Below, in pieces: positions 37,463 through 46,197 of a stretch of DNA of 64,000 bases. The stretch comes from Alphaproteobacteria bacterium (GTDB taxonomy: Bacteria; Pseudomonadota; Alphaproteobacteria; JAUXUR01), in NCBI GenBank assembly GCA_030680745.1, contig JAUXUR010000043.1, positions 28,584 through 92,583 of the forward strand, in the 5' to 3' direction. A program made the translations under genes and the position numbers. Below the pieces are notes generated by a model, which worked only from the letters and a program-made list of their open reading frames with translations, did not search any database and was not told the DNA's origin. How positions within the stretch are numbered: the stretch's first letter is position 1; every line of letters starts with the position of its first letter.

Positions 37463-38455
37463 CTAAAACAATAAATGCGCTGTATCTAACATCCTCATTG
37501 AAAAGCCCCATTCATTATCATACCAAGCAAGAACACGACAAAATTTGCCATCCATGACTTTTGTTTCAAGTAAATCAACAATAGCACTATGGGGATTATG
37601 ATTAAAATCTGTGGATACAAGCGGCAGATGATTAACGTCTAAAACGCCCTTAAGATTATTTTGACTTGCTTCGATAAAAGCATTATTTAAATGTTCAATG
37701 CTCGTGCTTTTGCTTGTGTCAAAACAAAAATCAACAATAGATACATTGGCAATTGGGACCCTTATCGCTGTTCCATCTAATTTGCCTTTAAGTTCTGGCA
37801 ACACAAGCGAAACAGCTTTTGCTGCACCCGTTGAGGTTGGCACCATTGAAAGGGCCGCTGATCGTGCGCGTCTTAAATCTTTATGCGTTCCATCAACTAA
37901 ACGTTGATCGCCCGTATAAGCGTGAATCGTTGTCATGAAACCGCGCTCAATACCCACAGCTTTGTGTAAAACAGAGGCGACAGGCGCTAAGCAATTGGTG
38001 GTGCAGGAAGCACTTGAAATAATACGATGTTCCGGTTTTAAATCTTGGTGATTAACGCCATAAACAATCGTAATGTCAGGATCTTTAGCAGGCGACGAAA
38101 TCAATACTTTTTTGGCACCCGCTTCAATATGTTTAAGCACTGCATCACGGGATACAAAATCACCAGTGCACTCAAGCACAAGATCGATTTCTAGTTCTTT
38201 CCAAGGCAAAGTAGATGGATCACGCTCTGCAAAAACTTTGATTTCGCCTTGCCCTAAATCGAACCCTGTATCACTAACATCCACTGGGCCCCTATAAGGC
38301 CCGTGAACTGAATCCCATTTAAAAAGATGAGCGCAAACGCTTGGATTGCTTGTTGAATTAATCGCAACGATTGTTAAGTCGTTAAGATTATATTCTTGAA
38401 TGGCGCGTAATAAAAGTCGTCCTATACGGCCGAATCCATTAATCGCTAATCTCAT
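37463..38455 (-). CDS. gap: Glyceraldehyde-3-phosphate dehydrogenase
   Basis: A 330-residue glycolytic enzyme. The NAD-binding NGFGRIGRLLLRA begins at residue 6, the catalytic Cys is in SASCTTNCLAPV (about residue 151), and HAYTGDQ, SMVPTSTGAAKAV, and the C-terminal WYDNEWGFSMRMLD are intact. Its first 17 nt overlap the tkt 3' end, so tkt-gap is an operon. The pgk gene that often follows gap in alphaproteobacteria is not here; the dioxygenase-like gene occupies that position. Confidence 0.97.
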   Translation of the reverse strand: MRLAINGFGRIGRLLLRAIQEYNLNDLTIVAINSTSNPSVCAHLFKWDSVHGPYRGPVDVSDTGFDLGQGEIKVFAERDPSTLPWKELEIDLVLECTGDFVSRDAVLKHIEAGAKKVLISSPAKDPDITIVYGVNHQDLKPEHRIISSASCTTNCLAPVASVLHKAVGIERGFMTTIHAYTGDQRLVDGTHKDLRRARSAALSMVPTSTGAAKAVSLVLPELKGKLDGTAIRVPIANVSIVDFCFDTSKSTSIEHLNNAFIEASQNNLKGVLDVNHLPLVSTDFNHNPHSAIVDLLETKVMDGKFCRVLAWYDNEWGFSMRMLDTAHLLF

Positions 38456-40484
38456 CTGTCATTCCTAATGTTATTTCTTCGATTACGTCATTGATACGTT
38501 CGATTATTGCTGGAACGGTCAAACCGTAACACTCGTATAAATCTTGTGCTTTAGCAGAAGCACCAAAAGTATCAATACCGATTATAGTATCTGGACTGAA
38601 CGCAAAACGCTCCCACCCCATTGTAGATGCTGCTTCAATCGTGAAAATAATCGTACCATAAGGGAAGACGCTTTGCTTATAATCTTCATCTTGCGTTTCA
38701 AATAATTCCCAGGAAGGCATTGAAACAAGACGAATATCAACGTCTTTTTTAAGATCTTTCCATACTTCATAAGCAAGACTTACTTCCGAACCTGTGGCAA
38801 CCAAAGTAATGCTTAATCCTTCGGTGGTTTCTATATCTTCAAGAACATAAGCACCACCTGCGGTCAGATTTTCATCTGTGTATTTTTTACGAAGCGCCGG
38901 TAATTTTTGACGAGACAACACAATAACAGAAGGTGTTTCCTCTTGTGCAAGTGCAATTTGCCAAGATTCTAAAACTTCAACAGCATCAGCTGGTCTGAAG
39001 ACCAACAAATTAGGAATTGCGCGTAAGCCTGCTAAATGTTCAATCGGCTGATGTGTTGGTCCATCTTCACCAAGGCCTATAGAATCATGCGTCATTACAT
39101 AAATAACGCGCGTACCCATTAAAGCTGAAAGTCTGATCGCGGGTTTGCAATAATCTGTGAAACATAAGAAAGTGCCGCCATAAGGAATAATACCTTTATG
39201 AAGGGCCATACCATTCATAATAGCTGCCATCGCATGTTCTCTGACACCATAATGCAAATAAGTACCAGCATAATTTTGAGCATTTAGAATGTTCTGTTTT
39301 TTCGAATGCGTGTTATTTGATCCTGTAAGATCAGCCGAACCACCGATAAAGCCAGGGATAAAATCTGTTAAATAATCAATAACATCACCAGAGCTTTGGC
39401 GTGTTGCTTGATTGCGTGGGTTTTTCGAAAAATCTTTTTTAAGTGTTTTAAATTTTTCTTCTAGATCTTCGAACAGATTTTCATAATCATGGCTGAACAT
39501 TTCATCTTTTTTAGATCCTTCAATCTTTTCGATGCGTTCGATCCATTTTGTAAAAGCTTCCGCATTGCGTTCAGGTATCGCGCGCCATTCATCCAAGATT
39601 TGATCCGGAATAACAAAAGGTTTATGGGACCAACCAAGTTTTTCACGTGTCGCTTTGATTTCAGCTTCACCTAAAGGCGCACCATGCGATTCTGATTTGC
39701 CTTCTTTTGTCACAGCACCAAAGGCAATTTTTGTTTTGCACGCAATAAGAACAGGACGATCACTTTGACGTGCCTTGCTTATCGCATCATAAATTTGGAC
39801 AGGATCGTGACCATCGATCGACATCACAGCCCAATTATAGGATTCAAAACGTTTTAATGTTTGATCTGATGTTGAAAGCGATGTTGGACCATCAATCGAA
39901 ATTTGATTGTCATCAAATAAGGCAATCAATTTATTCAGTTTTAAATGACCTGCCAATGAACATGCTTCATGGCTTATGCCTTCCATCAAACAACCATCGC
40001 CTAAAAAGACATATGTATAATGATCAACAAAATCTTTGCTAAATTTTGCTGATAAATGCGCTTCAGCAATGGCCATACCAACGGCATTGGCAAGTCCTTG
40101 ACCTAAAGGTCCTGTCGTTGTTTCAACGCCTGGTGTGTGACCATATTCAGGATGACCTGGGGTTAAACTATCAAGCTGACGGAAATTTTTAATTTCATCG
40201 ATCGTCATATCTTCATAACCGGTTAAATGGAGCAACGCATATAAAAGCATAGACCCATGACCATTTGAAAGAATAACACGATCACGATCAGCCCATTCTG
40301 GATCTTCTGGCATAAATTTTAAGAAATGACGGTAAAGAACAGTTGCTACATCTGCAAGCCCCATAGGCATGCCAGGGTGACCTGATTGTGCTTTTTCCAC
40401 AGCATCTATTGCTAAAAAACGAATGGCATTGGCCATTTGTGCGTGAAGTGGATCGTTTTGAATCTTGAGTGCTGCGTTGGACAT
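38439..40484 (-). CDS. tkt: Transketolase
   Basis: A 681-residue thiamine-diphosphate enzyme that links the pentose phosphate pathway to glycolysis. The N-terminal FLAIDAVEKAQSGHPGMPMGLADV, the ThDP-binding GDGCLMEGISHEA, and the transketolase signature GEDGPTHQPIEHLAGLRAIPN are present, with the C-terminal domain intact. Length is normal. It is transcribed ahead of gap with a 17-nt overlap. Confidence 0.97.
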   Translation of the reverse strand: MSNAALKIQNDPLHAQMANAIRFLAIDAVEKAQSGHPGMPMGLADVATVLYRHFLKFMPEDPEWADRDRVILSNGHGSMLLYALLHLTGYEDMTIDEIKNFRQLDSLTPGHPEYGHTPGVETTTGPLGQGLANAVGMAIAEAHLSAKFSKDFVDHYTYVFLGDGCLMEGISHEACSLAGHLKLNKLIALFDDNQISIDGPTSLSTSDQTLKRFESYNWAVMSIDGHDPVQIYDAISKARQSDRPVLIACKTKIAFGAVTKEGKSESHGAPLGEAEIKATREKLGWSHKPFVIPDQILDEWRAIPERNAEAFTKWIERIEKIEGSKKDEMFSHDYENLFEDLEEKFKTLKKDFSKNPRNQATRQSSGDVIDYLTDFIPGFIGGSADLTGSNNTHSKKQNILNAQNYAGTYLHYGVREHAMAAIMNGMALHKGIIPYGGTFLCFTDYCKPAIRLSALMGTRVIYVMTHDSIGLGEDGPTHQPIEHLAGLRAIPNLLVFRPADAVEVLESWQIALAQEETPSVIVLSRQKLPALRKKYTDENLTAGGAYVLEDIETTEGLSITLVATGSEVSLAYEVWKDLKKDVDIRLVSMPSWELFETQDEDYKQSVFPYGTIIFTIEAASTMGWERFAFSPDTIIGIDTFGASAKAQDLYECYGLTVPAIIERINDVIEEITLGMTDEISD

Positions 40485-40564
40485 GATCTTACCTTTTGCT
40501 AATTTTATAAACTTTATGAAATGTTTTATGGAATGTCTAGGCTTTTCTATTTGAGTTAATATAT

Positions 40565-42943
40565 TTATTCACGATTCTCAATTAAAATCTCACGTTTCCC
40601 AGCATGATTAGGGGCGCTTATCACACCTTCATTCTCCATACGCTCAATCAAAGTTGCTGCCCTGTTATAGCCTAATTGTAGCTGACGTTGAACGAAACTT
40701 GTTGATGCTTTTTTGTTTTTAAGCACAACTTGAACGGCTTGCGCATATAAATCATCTTTAGGATCGTCAAATCCCCCTTCATCACCATAAGAACCAGAAT
40801 TTTCATCTTCTTTGGTGACTTCTTCAAGATAAGAGGGCTCGCCTTGCGATTTTAAATGTTGGACAATATGTTCAACGTCTTCATCTTTAACGAAAGGTCC
40901 ATGAACACGAATGATGCGGCCACCACCTGCCATATAAAGCATATCACCTTGACCTAACAAACTTTCAGCGCCACCTTCACCTAAAATCGTACGCGAATCA
41001 ATTTTGGATGTAACTTGGAAACTAATACGCGTCGGGAAGTTGGCTTTAATTGTACCAGTAATAACATCAACTGATGGTCGTTGTGTTGCAACAATAAGAT
41101 GAATACCCGCAGCACGCGCCATTTGGGCTAATCGTTGGATAGCCGCTTCAATATCTTTCCCAGCAACCATCATTAAATCGGCGAGTTCGTCAACGATTAC
41201 AACAATATAAGGGAAAGGTTTTGAGGCTAATTCTTGATCCTCAAACATCGGATCACCTGATTCTTCATCATAACCCGTTTGAACACGACGTTTTAAGTTC
41301 TCGCCATTTTTAAGGGCTTCATTTAAACGAACATTATAGCCTTCAATATTACGCACACCCAATTTAGACATCGCTTTATAACGATTTTCCATCTCACGAA
41401 CGGCCCAACGTAAGGCGACGATTGCTTTTTTAGAATCCGTTACAACAGGCGCCAAAAGATGTGGAATACCATCATAAACGGAAAGTTCCAACATTTTGGG
41501 ATCAACCATGATCAATCGGCATTGTTCGGGGGAATGCTTAAATAAAAGAGATAAAATCATGGTGTTAATAGCAACTGATTTACCAGAGCCTGTCGTCCCA
41601 GCCATCAACAAATGCGGCATACGGGCAAGATCCACAACAATGGGGCCACCCCCAATATCTTTTCCTAAAATCATGGGTAATTTGGATGCATTATTTTCGT
41701 AAACAGGCGTCACTAAAAGTTCACGCATATAAACCGTTTGTCGTTTATCATTGGGAATTTCAATACCAATGGCATTTTTACCTGGAATAACGGCGATACG
41801 AACAGATACGGCACATAAAGTTCGTGCAATATCTTCTGACAAACTAATAACACGGGATGATTTTGTGCCAGGGGAGGGCATAAGCTCATATAAAGTAACA
41901 ACAGGCCCTGGGTGAACTTTGATAATTTCACCTTTGACACCAAAATCTTGAAGGACCGCTTCTAATGCTTGAGCCGTTTGCGTTAATATATCACGATCAA
42001 CACTTTTCGAATCTTGTGATTCAGGTTGATTCAGCAAATCATAAGGCGGCAAAACATAAGTATTGGGGTTGTTTTTTTGATTTTTTTTGATCGGCGTGAT
42101 CGCATTGTTATATTGCGATGAAGGTTGATGATCAGAACCTGCAATTTCAACATCATAATCATGGTTTGAATTTTGAAATTGTTCAAAAAGTTCAGCATCA
42201 TTTTGTTGAATCTGTTCTTTATGTTTCGTTTTTTTAGCTGGTTTGGATCTTATAATATCCGATTGCGGCATCGAAATTTTAGGCCTTTGTCGAATTAAAT
42301 TATAAAGCGAAATAAAAGGAATCGTTATTGCTTCAAAAACAAGATAAGAACTTATAATAACCCCTTTTTTAAGAAGGCCAAAGGGAATGCTAGATGCCAG
42401 CATAAAAGTAAAAAGGCTTAACAAAAAAAAGAAAACTTGTATAAAATTTTGAGCAAGTCCATTCCCCATTAAAGGCATTAAAACTTTTAACAAATTTGTT
42501 AATAAAAGATCACCTGTAATACCCCCTAAACCAGCATTCATAGGCCAAAAATCGTAATGGGAAAAAGGGGCTAATACAAGAGAAAAGCTTAAGACAGCAA
42601 TTAATAAAGACAATATACGACCAGGAATGGATACTAATGGCATATGTCTAAAAAAAGAAACACCCCATAAGAAAACACCTAAAACAAGGACAAAAACGGA
42701 AAGACCAAAGCTTTGTAAAAAAAGATCTGCGGAATAAGCGCCAAAAGTGCCCAAATAATTATCAATCTTGACTGATTCACTGGCTGTGTTAAAAGAGGGG
42801 TCACTGGATGTATATGAAATTAAAGCAAGCACAAAAGCGCCCAAAAAACCAAAAATCGTAAGACCTATAATTTCATCGAGACGATGTTTAAAAAAACGTG
42901 CTAGGCTTTCAGGGAGTATTTGTCTTTTTTGTTTGCGTGTCAT
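40565..42943 (-). CDS. ftsK: DNA translocase FtsK
   Basis: A 792-residue septal DNA pump that clears the chromosome terminus during division. Four N-terminal membrane segments span about residues 25-210, followed by a short, polar linker. The motor domain starts near 310, with Walker A GTTGSGKS (449-456), a Walker B-like VIVDELADLMM and ATQRPSVDVITG. The C-terminal gamma domain (FVQRQLQLGYNRAATLIERMENEGVIS) reads KOPS sites. I start at the ATG at 42943; an upstream TTG at 42973 adds ten residues. Confidence 0.96.
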   Translation of the reverse strand: MTRKQKRQILPESLARFFKHRLDEIIGLTIFGFLGAFVLALISYTSSDPSFNTASESVKIDNYLGTFGAYSADLFLQSFGLSVFVLVLGVFLWGVSFFRHMPLVSIPGRILSLLIAVLSFSLVLAPFSHYDFWPMNAGLGGITGDLLLTNLLKVLMPLMGNGLAQNFIQVFFFLLSLFTFMLASSIPFGLLKKGVIISSYLVFEAITIPFISLYNLIRQRPKISMPQSDIIRSKPAKKTKHKEQIQQNDAELFEQFQNSNHDYDVEIAGSDHQPSSQYNNAITPIKKNQKNNPNTYVLPPYDLLNQPESQDSKSVDRDILTQTAQALEAVLQDFGVKGEIIKVHPGPVVTLYELMPSPGTKSSRVISLSEDIARTLCAVSVRIAVIPGKNAIGIEIPNDKRQTVYMRELLVTPVYENNASKLPMILGKDIGGGPIVVDLARMPHLLMAGTTGSGKSVAINTMILSLLFKHSPEQCRLIMVDPKMLELSVYDGIPHLLAPVVTDSKKAIVALRWAVREMENRYKAMSKLGVRNIEGYNVRLNEALKNGENLKRRVQTGYDEESGDPMFEDQELASKPFPYIVVIVDELADLMMVAGKDIEAAIQRLAQMARAAGIHLIVATQRPSVDVITGTIKANFPTRISFQVTSKIDSRTILGEGGAESLLGQGDMLYMAGGGRIIRVHGPFVKDEDVEHIVQHLKSQGEPSYLEEVTKEDENSGSYGDEGGFDDPKDDLYAQAVQVVLKNKKASTSFVQRQLQLGYNRAATLIERMENEGVISAPNHAGKREILIENRE

Positions 42944-43024
42944 GATCTCTAAAGTTTGTTTAATAAATGCCAAAAATGGTGCTGTCTAAAAACCATACCA
43001 TACTTCAAATAGGAGTTAAATTAA

Positions 43025-43705
43025 ATGTCTTTACCAAAATTTTTTATCATTTTCATTTTTATGACATTTAATTTCAAAATTTGTGAGAGCACATTAACGC
43101 AAGAGCAACTTAAAGAAATTAAATTGGATCTTAGGTTTCATATTGCTTTACATGATAACAATCAAAAAATGCTCGTTGAAACTGCTCAATTATTGAAGGA
43201 TCGAGAATTTGAAGTAACGGATCCTATAAGATTTTTAACCGAATCACAAACCATAGGGTTAGCTATCATTTGTTATCAAAATGTAATTATTTTAAATGCA
43301 GCTTGTTATGATTATAATTTAACAATAGGAGAATTATATGAAAAATGGGCAGAATTAACAAAACCTCATAAAAAAGAGAGAATTTTAGAAAAATATAAAT
43401 TGGCATTTCAAAACTATATGTGTTTATTTGGTAAGCAACAAGATAATGAACAGCCTTTATCCAAAATTTCATCTTTAGCGAAGAAATTTTATGATGAATT
43501 ACATATCTTTTATTTTGATAGTAAGAGTGATTGTCTTGAATGGATTTATAAAATTTTATTCGGTAGCATAAATATTGATACTCAAAAATTAAAAAATAAA
43601 GTTCAACATACTAAAAAAAGTGAGATTTTATGGAATTTTTTAATTAATTTAGAACAAAAATTTGGCAAAGATACAAGAAAGATATTTAACTTAATTAACG
43701 AATAA
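43025..43705 (+). CDS. Secreted protein of unknown function
   Basis: A 226-residue protein I do not recognise. A signal peptide is evident (FFIIFIFMTFNFKICES, cleavage near residue 22). The mature protein is helical, Lys/Asn/Gln-rich, with three Cys residues in the middle (IICYQ, AACYDY, YMCLF) and one near residue 180. AGGAG lies 11 nt before the ATG. It is divergent from ftsK and separated from the LysE gene by 134 nt containing hairpins. Confidence 0.55.
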   Translation: MSLPKFFIIFIFMTFNFKICESTLTQEQLKEIKLDLRFHIALHDNNQKMLVETAQLLKDREFEVTDPIRFLTESQTIGLAIICYQNVIILNAACYDYNLTIGELYEKWAELTKPHKKERILEKYKLAFQNYMCLFGKQQDNEQPLSKISSLAKKFYDELHIFYFDSKSDCLEWIYKILFGSINIDTQKLKNKVQHTKKSEILWNFLINLEQKFGKDTRKIFNLINE

Positions 43706-43839
43706 ATTGCATATCTCTCTTCATCATAGAAATTACCCAATGATCATGAAGGACAAGGATTACCTTGTATTATTATTGGAAGCAGTACTTTTTGATCAAA
43801 GAATGATAGATTGGGTTAAATAAATGTTGAAACGCATTT

Positions 43840-44478
43840 TTAACCCTTTGATGTGCTAAATAAAATCAATCCGCTATATATTGCCCAGACTCCAAATCCA
43901 CCTAGAATTATTGCAGATACATATCGAATTCTATATATCCATGTTTCAGACAAAAAATGTTTTGTTTTCGTTATAATAAAGCCTAACATCAACATCCAAC
44001 TTAACGAACCTAAAGAAACACCAAGCACCATCCATAGGGATAGATTATGATTTATATCGCTGCCTCCAATGCTTGCAAAAATGGCTATAAAACTTAAAAT
44101 TGTCATAGGGCTTGTAAGCGTTAGAAAAAAAACACTGTAAATTAGTTTTACTGCTTTTTTTCCTTTGTCATGAATTTCTGTAGGCAATTTTGAACTGTTT
44201 TTCAACTCTTTAAAGGCTAGAAAAAGCAAAAAAATCCCACCAAGTATTTTTATGTACAATTCATTATCAAGTAAAAAGTCCGAAACGCTCGTTATTCCAG
44301 TTGCTGCAATGAATGCATATATAGAATCTGCGAGTGCTGCACCCAATCCTACAGCGATCGTACCGATAAATCCAAGTTCAAGTGTTTTGCGGATACAAAG
44401 CATCCCTACTGGGCCAACAGGTGCAGCAATTGCAACGCCAATCAACCAGGATTTTAGTAGATAAAATAATATTGACAC
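43840..44478 (-). CDS. LysE-family amino-acid exporter
   Basis: A 212-residue inner-membrane protein with about six hydrophobic segments. The N-terminal GVAIAAPVGPVGMLCIRKTLELGFIGTIAVGLGAALADSIYAFIAATG is the hallmark of the LysE/RhtB exporters of lysine, arginine, homoserine or threonine. The start is GTG at 44478, with AAGGA upstream. It is divergent from an Lrp/AsnC regulator 57 nt away, a common arrangement in which the regulator senses the exported amino acid. The substrate is not determined. Confidence 0.88.
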   Translation of the reverse strand: MSILFYLLKSWLIGVAIAAPVGPVGMLCIRKTLELGFIGTIAVGLGAALADSIYAFIAATGITSVSDFLLDNELYIKILGGIFLLFLAFKELKNSSKLPTEIHDKGKKAVKLIYSVFFLTLTSPMTILSFIAIFASIGGSDINHNLSLWMVLGVSLGSLSWMLMLGFIITKTKHFLSETWIYRIRYVSAIILGGFGVWAIYSGLILFSTSKG

Positions 44479-44535
44479 AACATATAATCCTTACTATCAT
44501 TAAATATACAAAATATTTTACAGGAAATATAAAAA

Positions 44536-45003
44536 ATGTCAATAAATAATTCTGATTATAACGACTTAGACAGGAAAATTGCCGTCATTTTAGCAAATGA
44601 CGCAACATTAACCAATAATATGATTAGCGAACTTGTTGACCTTTCCGCCTCCGCCGTCCATGAACGTATTCGTAAACTTAAGAACGGGCAAAAAATAAAA
44701 AAAATAGTAGCTTTTTTGGATAGTAATTTTATGGAGATGCAACTTGCTTCTTTTATATCAGTTATAGTTGATGGAAAAGATAATAATAAACATTTTATTG
44801 AATGTGTAAAAAACCATAAAAATGTTCTTGAATGCCATCATATGACAGGTGATTTTTCGTATTTGCTGAAAGTACGTGTTAAAGATACACAGCAATTGGA
44901 AAGCTTCATTTCTGATTTTTTAAAAGAGCTCCCTGGTGTAACAAAAAGTGTCACTGAAGTCGTTTTGTCGTCGCCGAAAGATGAAAGCATTATTGTCGAT
45001 TAA
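44536..45003 (+). CDS. Lrp/AsnC family transcriptional regulator
   Basis: A 155-residue feast/famine regulator. The N-terminal helix-turn-helix is DLDRKIAVILANDATLTNNMISELVDLSASAVHERIRKLKNG. The C-terminal RAM ligand-binding domain (ASFISVIVDGKDNN, VLECHHMTGDFSYLLKVRV) follows. The divergent LysE exporter suggests it controls amino-acid export in response to the substrate; that link is inferred from position. SD GGAAAT precedes the ATG. Confidence 0.9.
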   Translation: MSINNSDYNDLDRKIAVILANDATLTNNMISELVDLSASAVHERIRKLKNGQKIKKIVAFLDSNFMEMQLASFISVIVDGKDNNKHFIECVKNHKNVLECHHMTGDFSYLLKVRVKDTQQLESFISDFLKELPGVTKSVTEVVLSSPKDESIIVD

Positions 45004-45010
45004 AAAAAAT

Positions 45011-45865
45011 TTAGCCAGCAATTCTACTTTCAGATTTGGGTGCTTCTTGCATAAGCTGTTTTGCCACATCATCGCTCAACCAATGATAATGCGTCAATAA
45101 ATGCTGTAATTGGAATTTAATAAGATCTTCATCCCATTTTTTTTCTTTTGCACCTTGATAAAGGTAACCTTCAAAATTAATGCCTCGTTTAAAACATTCT
45201 TCCTTAACGGAACGAATATAGGCGCCGTCATCATCAATCATCACAATTTTTTCGGGCTTAAAAGATATTTTATCTAAAAATGCACCAATAACAGGTCCTT
45301 TTTCTTCAAGGTCTGCCGATAAAACACCTTTGTAAAAAACAGGCTGCGATTTAAACCCTTGCAAGGTAAAATCTTTTGACGTAAAAGATCCCTCAAATCC
45401 CAATGATTTTAAATGATCATAACGCCAAATTTCAAGACGCTCATATAAAGCAGCTTTTCCTGTATTCATGCCAGTGCACGCAATAACAAGTACGTTTCTT
45501 TCTTGCAGTTTTTTAATTTCTGAAACAATATCAGGTTCAATTAAGGGTCTTTTTGCTTCCTCGAGAATTATTGATAAAATCTTATCCCAATCTTTCACTC
45601 CTGGATGATCCGCAACCATCTTTTCACGAAAATTAATACCTTCGGCCTTATGTTCATTAATGAGATATGTATCCACAGGTTGAATCAAAGTTTCATCAAC
45701 GTCAAATATCACTAATGTGTTAGGGGATTTGATAGAGGAAAAATCAATTGCCTTGAAGTTTGAAACAGATTGTATAGAAAAATCTGAAGAACAAGCATTG
45801 ATGATAAATATCAAGGAAATTCCTAAAGTCAAACGAATGGCAAATCTAATGAATCGAATTTTCAT
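45011..45865 (-). CDS. DUF2608 HAD-like secreted lipoprotein
   Basis: A 284-residue protein with a signal sequence ending in a possible lipobox (FIINAC, Cys25). The rest matches DUF2608, a haloacid-dehalogenase-like family found mainly in intracellular bacteria. HAD motif I is DVDET (Asp55, Asp57), motif II is in VIACTGM, a Lys is in SFKPEK, and the acidic motif IV is MIDDDG. These residues could support phosphatase activity outside the cytosol. The target is unknown. It ends 7 nt after the convergent Lrp gene. Confidence 0.78.
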   Translation of the reverse strand: MKIRFIRFAIRLTLGISLIFIINACSSDFSIQSVSNFKAIDFSSIKSPNTLVIFDVDETLIQPVDTYLINEHKAEGINFREKMVADHPGVKDWDKILSIILEEAKRPLIEPDIVSEIKKLQERNVLVIACTGMNTGKAALYERLEIWRYDHLKSLGFEGSFTSKDFTLQGFKSQPVFYKGVLSADLEEKGPVIGAFLDKISFKPEKIVMIDDDGAYIRSVKEECFKRGINFEGYLYQGAKEKKWDEDLIKFQLQHLLTHYHWLSDDVAKQLMQEAPKSESRIAG

Positions 45866-46197
45866 ATTTGTTTCCTTAAATTAATTTCGTTTATAAATTA
45901 GTAGTATCAAAAATCTACCAAATACTAGCTGTTTCCCTGAACAGGCGAGAAGCGAAACTTCGATCACAGATTCAGGGTCCAATTAACAATCATGATCATA
46001 GATCATGACATTATTTAAATAATGTTGCCATGCTCTTTCGAGCATGAATTTCCTTTTGGATCCTGGATCTACGTATGAAGCTTCGCTTCTACGAGTCCAG
46101 GAAAACAAAGATGTGTAGGCAAATTTTTAGCATAAAATAAAAATTGTACTGGAATCATGATAAAGATTTTGCTATTAGTATTTGCTTAAATCTGTAT
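45866..46197. repeat. Intergenic region with family B palindromic element
   Basis: The 332-nt gap holds an inverted-repeat element at about 45901-46150. The inner terminal repeats begin GTTTCCCTGAACAGGCGAGA (from 45931) and end TCCAGGAAAACAA (to 46108). Two hairpins lie between them, around ATCATGATCATAGATCATGA and CATGCTCTTTCGAGCATG. The sequence is highly similar to 54027-54306 in the same orientation, although its outer left edge is less well preserved. No gene is seen. Confidence 0.75.

Noticed and set aside
43811..43844. GGGTTAA and TTAACCC inverted repeat near the LysE stop
   Set aside because: The loop is about 20 nt and AT-rich with no clear T-run, so it is not a dependable terminator.
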